A stretch of 64,000 nucleotides of DNA from Fennellomyces sp. T-0311 (taxonomy: Eukaryota > Mucoromycota > Mucoromycetes > Mucorales > Lichtheimiaceae), in the NCBI GenBank assembly GCA_025266875.1, contig JALLLT010000009.1, positions 1,054,001 through 1,118,000 on the forward strand, in the 5' to 3' direction. Shown here piece after piece: positions 1 to 10,616 of the stretch. Within the stretch, counting starts at the first letter, position 1; the number at the start of each line of letters is the position of its first letter. Both the position numbers and the translations under genes were made by a program. The notes under the pieces are model-generated. The model searched no databases. It had not been told where the DNA came from and saw only the letters and a list, made by a program, of their open reading frames with translations.

Positions 1-606
1 CAACGTCAGGGTAAGCGGCTGGGCTCAACAGCGGAAGGAGTGGGACTAACGCGCAAAGGGTTCAGGTACCAGGCGCCCACTGGCAATGACATTTACTCTG
101 CATAAACACAAATCATTTATAGCATCTAATTTTCTTTTTCTGTATAAACCTTTCTCTATAAACGAACACGCCTTTGGACAGTATATTACCGGGTCAATGA
201 ACCCATTGCACTCTGACTGGATAATATATTTGGATCTGCATGGAGAAATGCGCACACTTTAGTAACGAGCTAAATTTGCCATCACAAGCAGATCTTGCTT
301 TCCAAGCGAAAAACACGATCAAGGGAAACGATGTCGAATATCTTGTGCTACGTACGACATTTGATTTGTCATTAGCAACAAGGGGTGTAATACTCCTTAT
401 CTTTGGCTGTTGTGGGTCAATGCGATTGTGGGAAAAATGTATTGTACAGATATGAAGGATAAAAAGAATGTGGTATATCTATGATACGTTGTATATGCTG
501 CACATGTCGTTGATAGGAAGGCAAGCCAGGTACTTGCACCATGAAAAGAGCTATATATCGTACGATCCATAATGTTAGCACCTTTTCTCACTCTTCTAAT
601 TTTAAT
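1..606. other. No gene recognised
   Basis: Only short overlapping open frames without recognisable motifs or a consistent splice structure. The right part (about 400-606) is presumably the 3' flank of the rhomboid gene that ends at 607. Confidence 0.5.
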
Positions 607-2343
607 CTATACCTCTTCAGGCTTTTGGCCTTTATAAAACGTGTTCAGTAGCAAGTAACATGCTACCCCAAGAAGTATGATGGCAATAACGCGTATCATC
701 CATTTGAAAATGATCTGTCCTTTTGTTTGGACCATTTTGTTGGAGGGCATGATAACAAGACCGACCAGCAGTCCTGCTACAAATCCACCAAGATGTGCAA
801 AATTATCCGGCCTATATTGAATTAGTTTATCGATATTGACTTTTAGAAAAAAAAAAAGAGTACTTACCCAGGCAAATAACCATAAGCTAGTCCTAGTGCT
901 GTTTTCAAATATAATAGTTGAATATGACAAGCTCAATTTCGACACGAAAAAGGGAATTTACCAAACAACGTGACCAGTTTGATTAATTGCCATCCAGGAT
1001 CAGCAATAAGACGCCAGCTGCGCAAAAGGTCGATCAACAACAATGATAGTACACTGAAAAGTGAACCGGAGCATCCCATCGTTGCTAATTTTTATAGTTA
1101 GATTCAATGTTTTTTTTTATCCGGAAAAGAATAACATACCACTAGAAACAGGAGAAAATGTGGTGCTGACAATGTTTCCAAAGATGCCCCCGATCAACCA
1201 AACGAATCCGTACCGAAGCGGATTTAATCGTCGTTCAACACGTCGACCAAGGCCAAGTTGAATGGTCATGTTGAGAAAGTAATGCAAGATTCCCGAGTGC
1301 ACGAATATGGCCGTAATGACTCGGTAGGCTTGATTCGGATCTTCGCCAAATGAAGTCATACCACATGTATCATGGATGGTACAATTACCCGTATCAATAC
1401 TCAGTATCATGGACGGTGGAGAAAGCCCTCCTTCATCATCCACGCTGGAACATTCAAACTTTGTCAAGTCGGTGCCGCGCATGCATGGGGAATACCGTGC
1501 GCCGGCATGAACTAGTGTTTGAGCAGATGGACCCAGCATGACGTTGAACGGGGATAGCTCAATGACACTGCCTTAATTAATTTGTTAGCATCGGTTACAC
1601 AGAATCGAGATCACTTTTCTACCTGTCATTTGTCTATTTTGGATAATGCTCGCTACCAAAGCCACAGCCATTCCGAGTGCGCTCAAGTATGAAAATAACG
1701 GAAACCATGAATGAGGTTGTCGGTTCAACATTTCGTAAAATCGTCCACGATGCATTGCTTGCTTCTGCATTTCTTCTTCTTTAGTATTGAACATAGGAAC
1801 AACCACCGTTGATCCATCGTCCACATTTCGGTTCATGTTTCGCGTATCACCGTAGCAATACTGTTTTTCGTCACTGGGAAAGGCTTGATCTCGATCTTTT
1901 CCACAATCTTGGTGACCACAAGCGGCGGCTATTGGTATAGCTGGTTCTGCCCTTCGCTTTCGTTCGTCGTCGTCTTTCTGTTCGTTCCTGAGCTCGTGCT
2001 TGATCTCGTTCTTGAGATCGTTCTTGAGTTTCTCTTCGTCGTAAGCGGGTTTCACCGGAGATGAAGGTCGGGCGTGGTGAAGGTAATCGGAATCGTTGGC
2101 CGTGGAGTACAGGTTGTAGAGGGAATCGTTCATCGGCTGAGGATGACGATAGTTATGAAAGAAAAGAGATGGAGTGCGACCATACGATTGAAACGTCGTT
2201 GTCAATCGATTCATACGACCGCGTGGTGGCGCTGGGTAATATACGGAATCGTAGGGATCGGATCGCGATATGGTGATCTCATGTGGTGTAGGTGGGGGTA
2301 CCTCATCCTCTCTTGCCACGTAAGATTTATTATTCCACCTCAT
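607..2343 (-). CDS. Rhomboid-family intramembrane serine protease
   Basis: Five exons (2343-1623, 1571-1140, 1084-962, 892-868, 811-607) join in frame to a 501-aa protein. The first 230 residues are a charged, disordered cytosolic tail with a Lys/Glu-rich stretch. The rhomboid core follows: GPSAQTL near 254, HSGILHYFLNM at 332-342 (TM2 His and Asn), GCSGS with the nucleophile at Ser390, and NFAHLGG with the partner at His440. Both catalytic residues are present, so it should be an active protease rather than an iRhom-like pseudoprotease. The long N-terminal tail and the GPS-QTL motif match the secretory-pathway rhomboids of fungi and plants rather than the mitochondrial PARL type. Substrates cannot be inferred. 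The gene is divergent from the sphingomyelinase gene across 237 bp. The 25-bp fourth exon is short, but its frame and sequence fit. Confidence 0.93.
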
Positions 2344-2580
2344 TAAGGGAAAAGATGTTATGAAGTGGGCGTAAAGGGGGCTAACGGTGACAAGGGAATC
2401 ACTTTCTTTATATAAGCAAACCTATCACTCAGCAATATAATATCCCACCATATATTGAAATTTGGTTTAGCTAATTAGCTGCTTTGATTTCATTTCGTGT
2501 GGCAATCTTACGTATTACAGAAAAACCCAAATGGAAACCACCATGCGTAATCTCCGAATACCTAGAAGCGGGTCCTCGCC
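2344..2580. promoter_or_regulatory. Divergent promoter, rhomboid / sphingomyelinase
   Basis: A 237-bp intergenic region separates two divergent start codons. It contains a TATA-like string near 2410 (TTTATATAAGC), about 165 bp before the sphingomyelinase ATG. No other site was identified. Confidence 0.45.
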
Positions 2581-4167
2581 ATGAACACAAATGAACTGTC
2601 GGTCTTGTCGCTTAATTGCTGGTAAAATCAATAACACACAACTTGGAAATCAAACCTAATACCCTCTTGAAAAACCTTAGGGGGCTCAATATTGTTTCCA
2701 AGAAACGTCGTTTTCGTCTCAGAGCCATAGCCGACGCGATCAGCACTTGCGATTATGACATTGTTACGCTGCAGGAACTGTGGATGTGGGAGGATTTCGA
2801 CTACTTGAAACAACAAACTCAATCAATGCTTCCTTATGCAAAGTATTTTTACAGGTAACGACAGAATGATTATTGGTTGAACAAGTGTTTCTTATAATCA
2901 TACGACAGTGGCGCATTAGGCAGTGGATTGGCCATTCTATCCAGGTTTCCTATCGTATCCACATCTTATTTCCGTTATTCTCTGGCGGGTCGACCGCTCA
3001 AGGTCTTTCACGGTGATTTTTATGTCGGCAAAGGATGTGGTTCGGCTTGCATTGAACATCCCGATATCGGCATTCTCGAAGTTTTCACCACGCATGTAAG
3101 ACTGTTTGCTTGTTAATAGCTATTGTAATTAATTGGGATTGCAGCTTCATGCAGGATATGGCAATTCGGACGAATACGAAGGGCATCGTGTATCTGAATC
3201 ATGGGAGCTTGCCCACTTGCTCCGTGCGTCTGCTGCGCAAGGAAGACATGTTATTGCGGTAAATGAACACATGATTTCAAGAAAAAAGGCATAGAGGGTT
3301 AATCCAATGCACCAGACCGGCGATTTCAACAGCATACCCACCAGTTACAACTACCAACTACTTAAAGCGCACGCATTCATGACAGACTCATGGCTTGAAA
3401 TCCATCAAGACGACTTGGCCTTGAATGACCCTGACGAGCCACCCAAAGACATTGTACAACAATTGGGCATCACTTGCGATTCACCAATGAACACATGGAC
3501 CAAGCGAGAAAAGCTCAAACAGCAACCCTACTCAACAACAGTGGGAGATCGCCTCGATTACATTTTCTATCGCAAAGTACCTCAACTCTCCTGCATCCAT
3601 TCATCCGTCGTCATGACCGAACATATTCCCGGAACCCAAATGAGTTATTCCGATCATTTCGGTGTCCATTCAATATTTTCTGTCACGGGAGATCCGCCTG
3701 CTTTGACAGATTCTGCGCAGCATGTCAAGGCAACTCAATTGGCCCATCCAAGTTTTACACGGATTGAGTTATCCATGCTGCAAGAGATTTTAGATTTGTT
3801 CAAACGGGATCAAGTGGCAACTCGCAGGACTGCAAGTGGGTTGCTGGTTTTGTTTGTTTTGCTCGTGGTCGGCGTTATAGTTGTGTTTGGTGTTTTCATT
3901 GGCTTGCCCGTGGAAAAGCACAGTAGTAAGATGATGGTCAATACGCTGGGTGGTTTGGCTGTCATTGCCATGGCTGCCATCGCTACGATTTGTTTGATTG
4001 TGGGTTTCGTGTTTGGTCGTACCGAACAACGCGCTTTGAGACAGTTTGTTTTGGAAGTGGATACTTTGATGGATGGAATGCGTGGTAACCGCTTCAAGTC
4101 AACGGTATTGCAGCCATCAGAACCGAGTAGCAGTGATACCGATACCTTGTTGCATCTTGAACGATAG
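2581..4167 (+). CDS. Neutral sphingomyelinase / inositol phosphosphingolipid phospholipase C (ISC1-like)
   Basis: Five exons (2581-2621, 2681-2854, 2909-3095, 3145-3258, 3316-4167) give 455 aa. The protein hydrolyses sphingomyelin-type or inositol phosphosphingolipids to ceramide on membranes. It has the endonuclease/exonuclease/phosphatase fold: LNCW at the N-terminus (Asn12), LQELW with the Mg-binding Glu46, a P-loop-like VGKGCGSACIEHP segment typical of nSMase/Isc1, TGDFNS at 173-178, and SDHFGVH with the catalytic Asp285-His286. Two C-terminal hydrophobic segments (about 340-369 and 380-404) form the usual membrane hairpin. The start is chosen because the first 14 codons supply the conserved LNCW block, which is completed across the first intron. 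All catalytic positions are intact. Fungi usually act on inositol phosphoceramides, so an ISC1 role is inferred. Confidence 0.93.
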
Positions 4168-5137
4168 TTTGTTTTTTGTATATTTTTTTAAAGTTACCGC
4201 ATCTTAGATCTAGTATATGATAATTAAAAAGCTACGTATTTCTTGTTTCAATCAAAATTATCATTCGAAATGGCTTGTGTTTTCCAGTTATGTACGTACT
4301 TGCAAAGCTGGCTTACTTTTGTCGGCGAACATGAGGAAGATTTCATGCACATGAGTTTTCGTAGAAAAACTACGGTCGAGCGAAACACGTACGTATTGTC
4401 TGGTATCAAAGGATATATTGGTACCCGAAGTAATGAAATGTTCCCGGATTTATGTATCAGTATTTGCCTCAAACATGCCAGTAAAGGCTTCTGAGAGAAA
4501 TTTATTTTTTCTGCGGACCTTGTCCCACACTATTCTTTTGCTGATGCTGGCCAAAGCCCAATTTCATACTGGCGGATGTCAAACCGACGAACCAGGGCAA
4601 CGTTGTCAATTGCCTTGGAGACACATCGATTTACGGGATGATCGAGATCGATGCCATGGTGTGTGAATGGTACACCAAGGTACTAGAGTTACAGTCAATA
4701 GTAATGATCATTGAAGTTCGTTTCTTTTTCGCGTGCTTCTCCTTTCACACTTTATGCAGAGATGGCAATCCATTCCGTCAACATTCGTATGTATCTTCTA
4801 TGGCCCTTCATTAGTACAATGTATGTGTAGTAATATTACATATCTTCAATAATTGTTTAGATTAGATGCAACTTTGTAATGTAAGCGCTTCCTTCCAGAG
4901 ATATAAAAATGCATCTAGCACCACAACCTCGGTTTCTGGGTTTTAGATCCCCATTGTGTTACACAGTGATATGTCTTCAATATTTCCTGAATCTCTTATA
5001 TATAAACGAACCATTGCGAGTGTATCATTAAAAGGATACCATGGAGCAAGCTAGATTTATTATGAACAAGCGATATAACAGGAGTAAATGACAAGCTATA
5101 TTCTATATAGACTTTTTGTATTATCTCGTGAGCGAAA
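4168..5137. other. Intergenic, no gene recognised
   Basis: Lies between two convergent genes. Short open frames (for example 4418-4666) show no family motif and no splice structure. It is AT-rich and probably contains the 3' UTRs of the sphingomyelinase and COX5 genes. Confidence 0.5.
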
Positions 5138-5742
5138 TCAAAAGCCCTTTCCTTTATAACCTTCGGATGAGATACCGTGGATGGGGTTCGAGTTTTGACT
5201 GCGCATATACTCGGTGGTCTTCTCTTTCCATTCAGGAGATGTTGTATGAGGAGTTTCCGTACCTAATTTACTACAGTTAATGCGATATTCTCAAGATATA
5301 CGTGATTGCAATATCGCTCTCACCATTTTGTCGGGTCCAGTACATCAAACCGGAGGAGACTGTCAAAACGGTGAGGATACCAGCAATAACCTTCGAAGCA
5401 TGGCCAGGCTGGGTCACTGGCTCCCTGGGACCATGGGCACCAAACGCGACGTAATCTTTAAGTCAAAATCCATGAGCATGTTGTTATAAGAATAAATGCC
5501 ATTAACCAATGCTACTTACAAGCAGCCTTCTTTTCTTCGAGAGACAAGGTCTTCCAGTCTTTCAGCTGTGCCTCTTCCAACTGTTTTGTGATGGCACTGC
5601 GTTCGGCTGGAGCCAATGTCTTCCAACGAGTTTCGAGATTTTGCAAAGAGACAGTCTGCTTCTGTTGGCTGTAGAAACGACAGTTGTTAATTCCACGAAG
5701 CGTAGTGGTCGCACGCTGACGGACAGCCATAACAGGAAGCAT
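5138..5742 (-). CDS. COX5: Cytochrome c oxidase subunit IV family (yeast Cox5 homologue), mitochondrial
   Basis: Three exons (5742-5520, 5455-5324, 5262-5138) encode 159 aa. The protein is a single-span subunit of respiratory complex IV in the inner mitochondrial membrane. The N-terminus is Arg/Ser/Thr-rich, like a presequence. The matrix part carries RWKTLAPAERS and a KKAAYYVAFGAHGPREPV block that matches the WYISYGEWGPRRPV block of yeast Cox5a. One transmembrane helix follows (KVIAGILTVLTVSSGLMYW), then the conserved EWKEKTTEYM and NPIHG intermembrane-space tail. A start at 5742 or the in-frame ATG at 5730 is preferred. The frame stays open back to 5829 but only adds an unusual hydrophobic stretch. 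Three introns' worth of frame logic closes perfectly at TGA 5138-5140. Confidence 0.94.
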
Positions 5743-6932
5743 ATTGTGTATAGAAAGAGTGAGGAGGATGGAAAGAGAAGTGAAGTGAACAAGAATGAGA
5801 AACACGGTGCGTTTGGGTAACGTTCCCATGGTAAGATGTCGTCGTGCAACATTGTTAAACTTCTTTCGGCCAATTTTGTCGAATGATTTTTGGATTTCTC
5901 GTGTATATTAGCTCTAATTCTTCTTTCTTCTGGAAAAAAATATTGAACAAAAATCTTTTTAAAATACGCTTTATTTCACCTTGTTAATAATATCGGTTAA
6001 GAATATTGAAGTTCACTATTGTTAATATCACCAATGAGCTTCTAGACTTTATGGATCCCGCATCCTATGGGAAAATGGACGTGGCGTGACGGAGAAGAGG
6101 CTCCGCAACTGCATAAAGCTGCCTTTAAATTATGTACAAGCCTTGAGCTCGCAAACTACGATACGTACCGATCTGACAGTTTACAAATGCCCATTAATAA
6201 CGCTGACAACCGTACTCATGACAGCACCATAACACAAGTCGATGTGTGGTAACCATATCCGGAAATGATCCCACAGCCCGCTTAAATTTTCTACACCTAT
6301 CACACATATCAGAGGGTCTTCCGTTTTCAAGCATCCAAGCGATAGTCAGTATTAAGCTGGATCAGACAAATACGTGCTGATAAGCTGCATAATAAAGTAA
6401 TACACATTGGGTTCTAATGAGCGAGCAAAGATACATTACATGTACATTGAAGTGCAGCTTTTGGTATCCTTAGATGCATACATACGTCGCACATCATATT
6501 CTATGACCACATTTAATATTCTGCGCCAGGTCTGACCAAATATTCTTTGAATTACGCATTCTAGTCCAGAAGATCAAAGACTTAAAGCCATTGAATCTTT
6601 TTTAAGAAGAGCAACAGCATTTCATCAGTTTTACTTCGCTTATAATTTTGCATCATCGCACAACCAGTTCCCTCCCTTTATAAGCTGGCACCAGTGTAAT
6701 CAGCACGTACAATTCCGGTGGTAGTATTCGCTGCACTATTCTTTCTCATAAATTGTATTGATACGTACAACAACTAAACGACAATAAGAAACAGAGCAAA
6801 AGTTAGCATAGGAATGAGATATATGGATTGCATTTGTGATACTCATCTCAAATTTCCAAGATGATAACAAAAGTTTTTTGCTAGGTCCGTGAGAGTTACA
6901 TATGAACGTCTACCTTCGATTGGAGCAAACTT
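5743..6932. other. Intergenic, no gene recognised
   Basis: Contains the COX5 promoter at its left edge. The remainder is AT-rich with one short open frame (6067-6252) lacking recognisable features. Confidence 0.45.
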
Positions 6933-7121
6933 TTATTTTACCATGAAGCTGCCCGTTAAACGGGAACCGTCATCGGCAGCGTATGCTCCAACGGGCTCGG
7001 AATGACCTTGTAATTCACAGTTCCCATCGCTACGTGGTTGACATTTGAAAGTACGAGCGTTAACAGCCGTGGCCAGGACGACAATGGCAGTGAGAGGCCT
7101 AAAAGAAAAGAGTTGGATCAT
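6933..7121 (-). CDS. Small secreted peptide, divergent paralogue A of the knottin-like locus
   Basis: A 62-aa single-exon protein starting at the ATG at 7121. Its signal peptide (MIQLFSFRPLTAIVVLATAVNA, then RTF) aligns with those of the two peptides at 8927-9130 and 11769-11972. The mature part does not: only two cysteines remain, and the tail is unrelated and low in hydrophobicity. The flanks are homologous as well. A TATA-like TTATATAATA at 7218-7227 and the block at about 7155-7290 and 7440-7680 match the upstream regions of the other two genes, so this is an older or decaying copy of the same unit. Whether it is still a functional gene is uncertain. No fungal family was recognised. Confidence 0.55.
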   Translation of the reverse strand: MIQLFSFRPLTAIVVLATAVNARTFKCQPRSDGNCELQGHSEPVGAYAADDGSRLTGSFMVK

Positions 7122-7677
7122 ACTAAACGCAAAGTCAACGATATTCATCAGCACATATCTACACGGTAAAGCAGAAGCAGTTCTGTTGAAGGAAAGCGTT
7201 GGCTTTACTGCATGCCTTATATAATAGGAGAGTTCAGTGAATCCCCATACGTAACATCAGAAACATAAGAAAAATTTTTATTCCGTATGAACATAATCAC
7301 ACGGTAATTGAATATTTCTTTGATCGCTTTGTAAATGGTTTATGTTACAAGAGATACCTTTTGGAAGGCATAAAAGTCTTCAGAGCAAAAAAGATAATTG
7401 AGTATCCAACTCAGCTTTTTTTTGCGTTTATAGTCTTATGGAGGTTCACCCAGATACTCCAATGAACTCGTTCGCCGTGACTTGATTGAATAAAGTTACA
7501 CCATAAGAGGCCACCAAGGAGATACACGCATTCTCCTGTGAGGTTGGCGTTCGCTTACCAGAAGAAATGTTCTTGGAAAGCTGAGATAATCGTCTATGTA
7601 TTTTAAAAAAAAGCTGCATAAAGCTGACCCTGTGACAAACTGCATATGTTTGAATAATATAGCACTTGCTTGTAAAT

Positions 7678-9415
7678 AGGAGCACTGTATATTGCTGGCG
7701 CAGAGTGATATTCTCTCCTAACACATATTGTGCGATTAGTCCATTAAGACGGCCTTCACAATAGAATTATTCTGTTACGATTTTGAATAGACAAATGGAA
7801 ATCATAATTCAACCATGTTATCACCATTATCGTAATGACAGATTGCTACTTCATTCTTCACCAACATGTGCCGTACATAAAAGTACAAGCTTACCTGGTT
7901 GCTTTTTTCTATTATGTACACTTCGCCTCTCTTTAATGAGTAGATTAATATCTAGAAAAAGCGATAAGCCTCCGGAGTAGCAGTTTGATGCTTTGATCCA
8001 TTACATACTCGCTGTAAGATCAACTTTTATATCTAATAACCACTTGTTGATAGTTCCTCAAGGGTTACATCTATCCATCATCGCCTTGTATCTCCTCGCC
8101 CCCTGGGAATGTGTGCACACGCTATACACGCTATGCTTATACCGAAGGAAATACATTTGGTATCAACTGGATCTTCTGTATTCAAACTAGAATTGCGCCA
8201 GTTTTGGTATTTTAAATCAGCAATGATGTAAAATAGCTTTTTGTCTGCATACGTACAGAGCGCAATACAACATTTTCCGTAAAAAGATATAGCTAAGTAG
8301 AAGGCTTCCACGGACAAAAAGAACGAAAGGTTACGGCTTTCAGCCCAGCCGGCATAACGACGCCTTAACAGCAATATCTACATCTATTACCGTTTCCTAG
8401 TAACCAAATCGCCGTGAATAGATGCTCTCTTGACGAGAACAATGCGCCTGTTGACTGTATCCAAATATGATTGGGGTACAACAAAGTAAGATACTATTAT
8501 TGGTTTGTCTGGTTAGCCATCATATTCCAGATCTGGTGACCAGCAAGTGCTTAGACACATATGAATAGGCGCCAGCTGAATAAGCTCTGCTTATCTAATG
8601 TCTGACATAGAAGCATACCTGTGAAAAGTGAAATAGCTACGTTTACACAACTACGTATTAAGTGGACTGTGTGTAAGTTATATTGTTAGTCGTGATTATT
8701 AGTGCGTGCTAACTAGTGAATAAATTGGAGCAACATATAGCATTTAGTACTGACGAGTACAATGGTTTGTATAAAGGGAAAAAGCATGCCTATATGCATA
8801 TGTGCTGCTTTGCTTATATTGACAAATAACACGGAGCAGAAGTACTTTTATGTAAATATTTGTATTCGGTCCTTCAATACTACGTATTTCTTGCAAATTC
8901 GCAGGTAGTGTGGAATATGGAGACTATTACGAGCAGCCGCCTTGGTCACACTTCGAATCAACATAGCAGCAATCGGCATCAGTGATACAGTCTTCACCGG
9001 GATAGGAAAGTGAACCACAGTTATCCGGGTCATTCTCATCAACCCGTGCCTTTAGTTTGTAGGTACGAGCGCTGACAACTGTGGCCAGAATGACAAGAGC
9101 AACGAGAGATTTGACGGAGAGTTGAACCATGCTGATAATCAAAGCCAACGATCGTTAGCACATCTGTCTACAAAGTAGAGTAGAAGCGACAGTAGTTTAT
9201 ACAGTACTCACATCGCTAAATGCAGAAAGCAGTGTTCTTGAGGGAAACATTGGCATTACTGCTTACCTGCTTATATAATAAACTTGTTCAGGGGTGTGAC
9301 TTGGGAGAATAAAGTTACGCCGTAATGGATGGCCAAGGAGATATATGCATTCTCCTGTGAAGTCGGCGTTCACTGATCAAAAAATTTGTTTTCGATTTAC
9401 TCCCAGAAAGCAGTG
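7678..9415. repeat. Tandem-duplicated locus, unit B
   Basis: Direct repeat of about 1.7 kb matching unit C (10617-12260), interrupted by scattered small indels and substitutions. It includes a peptide gene and about 1.1 kb of 3' flank. Within it, 7770-8000 and 10700-10935 are nearly identical, as are 9131-9370 and 11973-12212. The block at 7612-7690 also recurs at 10140-10220, so the duplicated region begins slightly further left. Confidence 0.85.
8927..9130 (-). CDS. Small secreted six-cysteine (knottin-like) peptide, copy B
   Basis: A 67-aa single-exon precursor. The start is the ATG at 9130; the open frame upstream has only a TTG. Residues 1 to about 21 form a clear signal peptide (Lys, then a Leu/Val/Ala-rich core, cleavage near VSA-R). 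A short polar linker follows, then a C-terminal domain with six cysteines spaced C-X9-C-X5-CC-X5-C-X4-C, the arrangement of inhibitor cystine knot peptides. The TATA-like TTATATAATA at 9271-9280 lies about 140 bp upstream and is conserved in the paralogues. Such secreted miniproteins act outside the cell in other organisms (inhibitors, antimicrobial peptides, effectors); the role here is unknown. The fold is inferred from cysteine spacing only. Confidence 0.7.
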   Translation of the reverse strand: MVQLSVKSLVALVILATVVSARTYKLKARVDENDPDNCGSLSYPGEDCITDADCCYVDSKCDQGGCS

Positions 9416-9429
9416 ATTGTCACTGTATT

Positions 9430-10110
9430 TTTTTTTAAAAAAAAAATCTCGACGCCCCAGGCTATACCGCATCATCGACTCAATTTTGTACTTGGCAGCA
9501 TCTTCCTTGGATCGACACCGACTAGTCAAACGGCGTACGTACTAGCTACCCTCATACCCACTGAAAGACTGCAAATGTAGTGCCACCGCTGCGTCCAGAG
9601 AACATTGCGCCATATGACCACTACTACAACCACTGCATTCGGTACGATCCCAGGACTACGGAACGAGGAGTAAACTCGAGATCATATTTTGAACAGCTTA
9701 CCGTGCTCCAATACAAGCCTGGCTCGAGGCAAATGGAAAACGGCCTGGCCAGCACCCCTGCATGCCTTTAGAAAGATTATCGGCAGGCTGAGTCACTCGA
9801 ACGAGGATTACGATGATGACAAGCCCGCGCCAGAAGAGGCCTTCAATGCAGCATATCCGAATCCATAAGAACGCACATATAGTGTGGTTATCTCTATATT
9901 ATCGAGTAACACCATCTCTCTGGTATTGAGCCTCCACAGTTTCTCTTTCTTTCTTTCTTGTTTTATTTTTTATATCATCATCTCCTCCGCCCCTGCCTGT
10001 CTTTTTCCCATTAAGGTTTTTTCAGACATGGCTCCCGCTCTATCTTATATATCTTAAAACATTCGTACTCCAAGGAAGCGAACACATATCTACAGGAGCA
10101 GGTCAATAAT
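9430..10110 (+). other. Orphan segment resembling a gene 3' end, absent from unit C
   Basis: Begins after an adjacent poly-T and poly-A run (9427-9447) and has no counterpart in the paired unit. The frame ending near 9869 closes with an acidic, Pro/Ala-rich tail (EDYDDDKPAPEEAFNAAYPNP) before TAA. Pyrimidine-rich, AT-rich sequence resembling a 3' UTR follows. Interrupting stops upstream suggest a relic or misplaced 3' exon. The parent gene was not recognised. Confidence 0.3.
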
Positions 10111-10218
10111 ACTTTTCACCTATTTTTAAAAAGAAACCACTTAATAAAGCTGACACTGTGACAAACTGCATATGTTTGAATAATATAGCACTTGCTTGTG
10201 AATAGGAGCACTGTATAT

Positions 10219-10616
10219 CGCGGCTTGACGCTGAGTGTATCCTGGTTTAAGCCGCATGGCAAACCCAGTGGTGGCTACGTTGCCCTTGTAACGGTAGCTA
10301 CTTTCTTCCAGAACGTGATGCCTATTTAACATGAGCCATCTGTGGAGCCTTCGTCCGAAGGATCCTAAGGATATCTCCGTAATAAGGCGCTCAACTACAC
10401 CGCATAGGCAAAGCCTACGACGTAGGTAGGGCAGGGGATAGGTCCCCAAGTTGGATGGCACCCAGGAGGTTTAGCGGAGCACCGCACTGTTGGGAGTCTT
10501 TCCCTTCGTCGCTCCCTTAGTACGGACTAGCTAGTAGCTGCGGCGAACGTAAGCCGGTTAGAATGGGAGAGGATTCCTCCTGGGGCATGGGCTCATCGCG
10601 CCAAGCCAAAAAAAAA
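10219..10616 (+). mobile_element. 398-bp SINE-like retroposon with poly-A tail and 14-bp target duplication
   Basis: The insertion splits a sequence that is continuous in the paired unit (about 7680-7700). Its direct flanks are identical: GGAGCACTGTATAT at 10205-10218 and 10617-10630. The element ends in nine A's directly before the right flank, as expected for LINE-driven target-primed insertion. It is GC-richer than its surroundings, has no open frame worth calling, and contains several short hairpins (for example around 10354-10367). Its ends GGCTTGACGC and GCGCCAAGCC are near-complementary, so the RNA may close in a terminal stem. No convincing tRNA-type A/B box pair was found, so its RNA ancestor is unknown. 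Confidence 0.75.

Noticed and set aside
5743..5829. N-terminal extension of COX5 to 5829
   Set aside because: The added hydrophobic segment is unlike any COX IV presequence. The ATG at 5742 or 5730 gives a normal mitochondrial targeting peptide.
7100..7121. Apparent 3' splice site (TTTTCTTTTAG) inside the leader of peptide gene A
   Set aside because: Alignment with genes B and C shows a continuous leader with a one-residue insertion, so no intron is needed.
10219..10616. Resemblance of the retroposon to SRP (7SL) RNA Alu-domain or 5S rRNA strings
   Set aside because: Short similarity around GGTGGC...TTGTAAC and TTGGATGG was seen, but positions and pairing do not fit either RNA, and the conserved SRP helix 8 core is absent.
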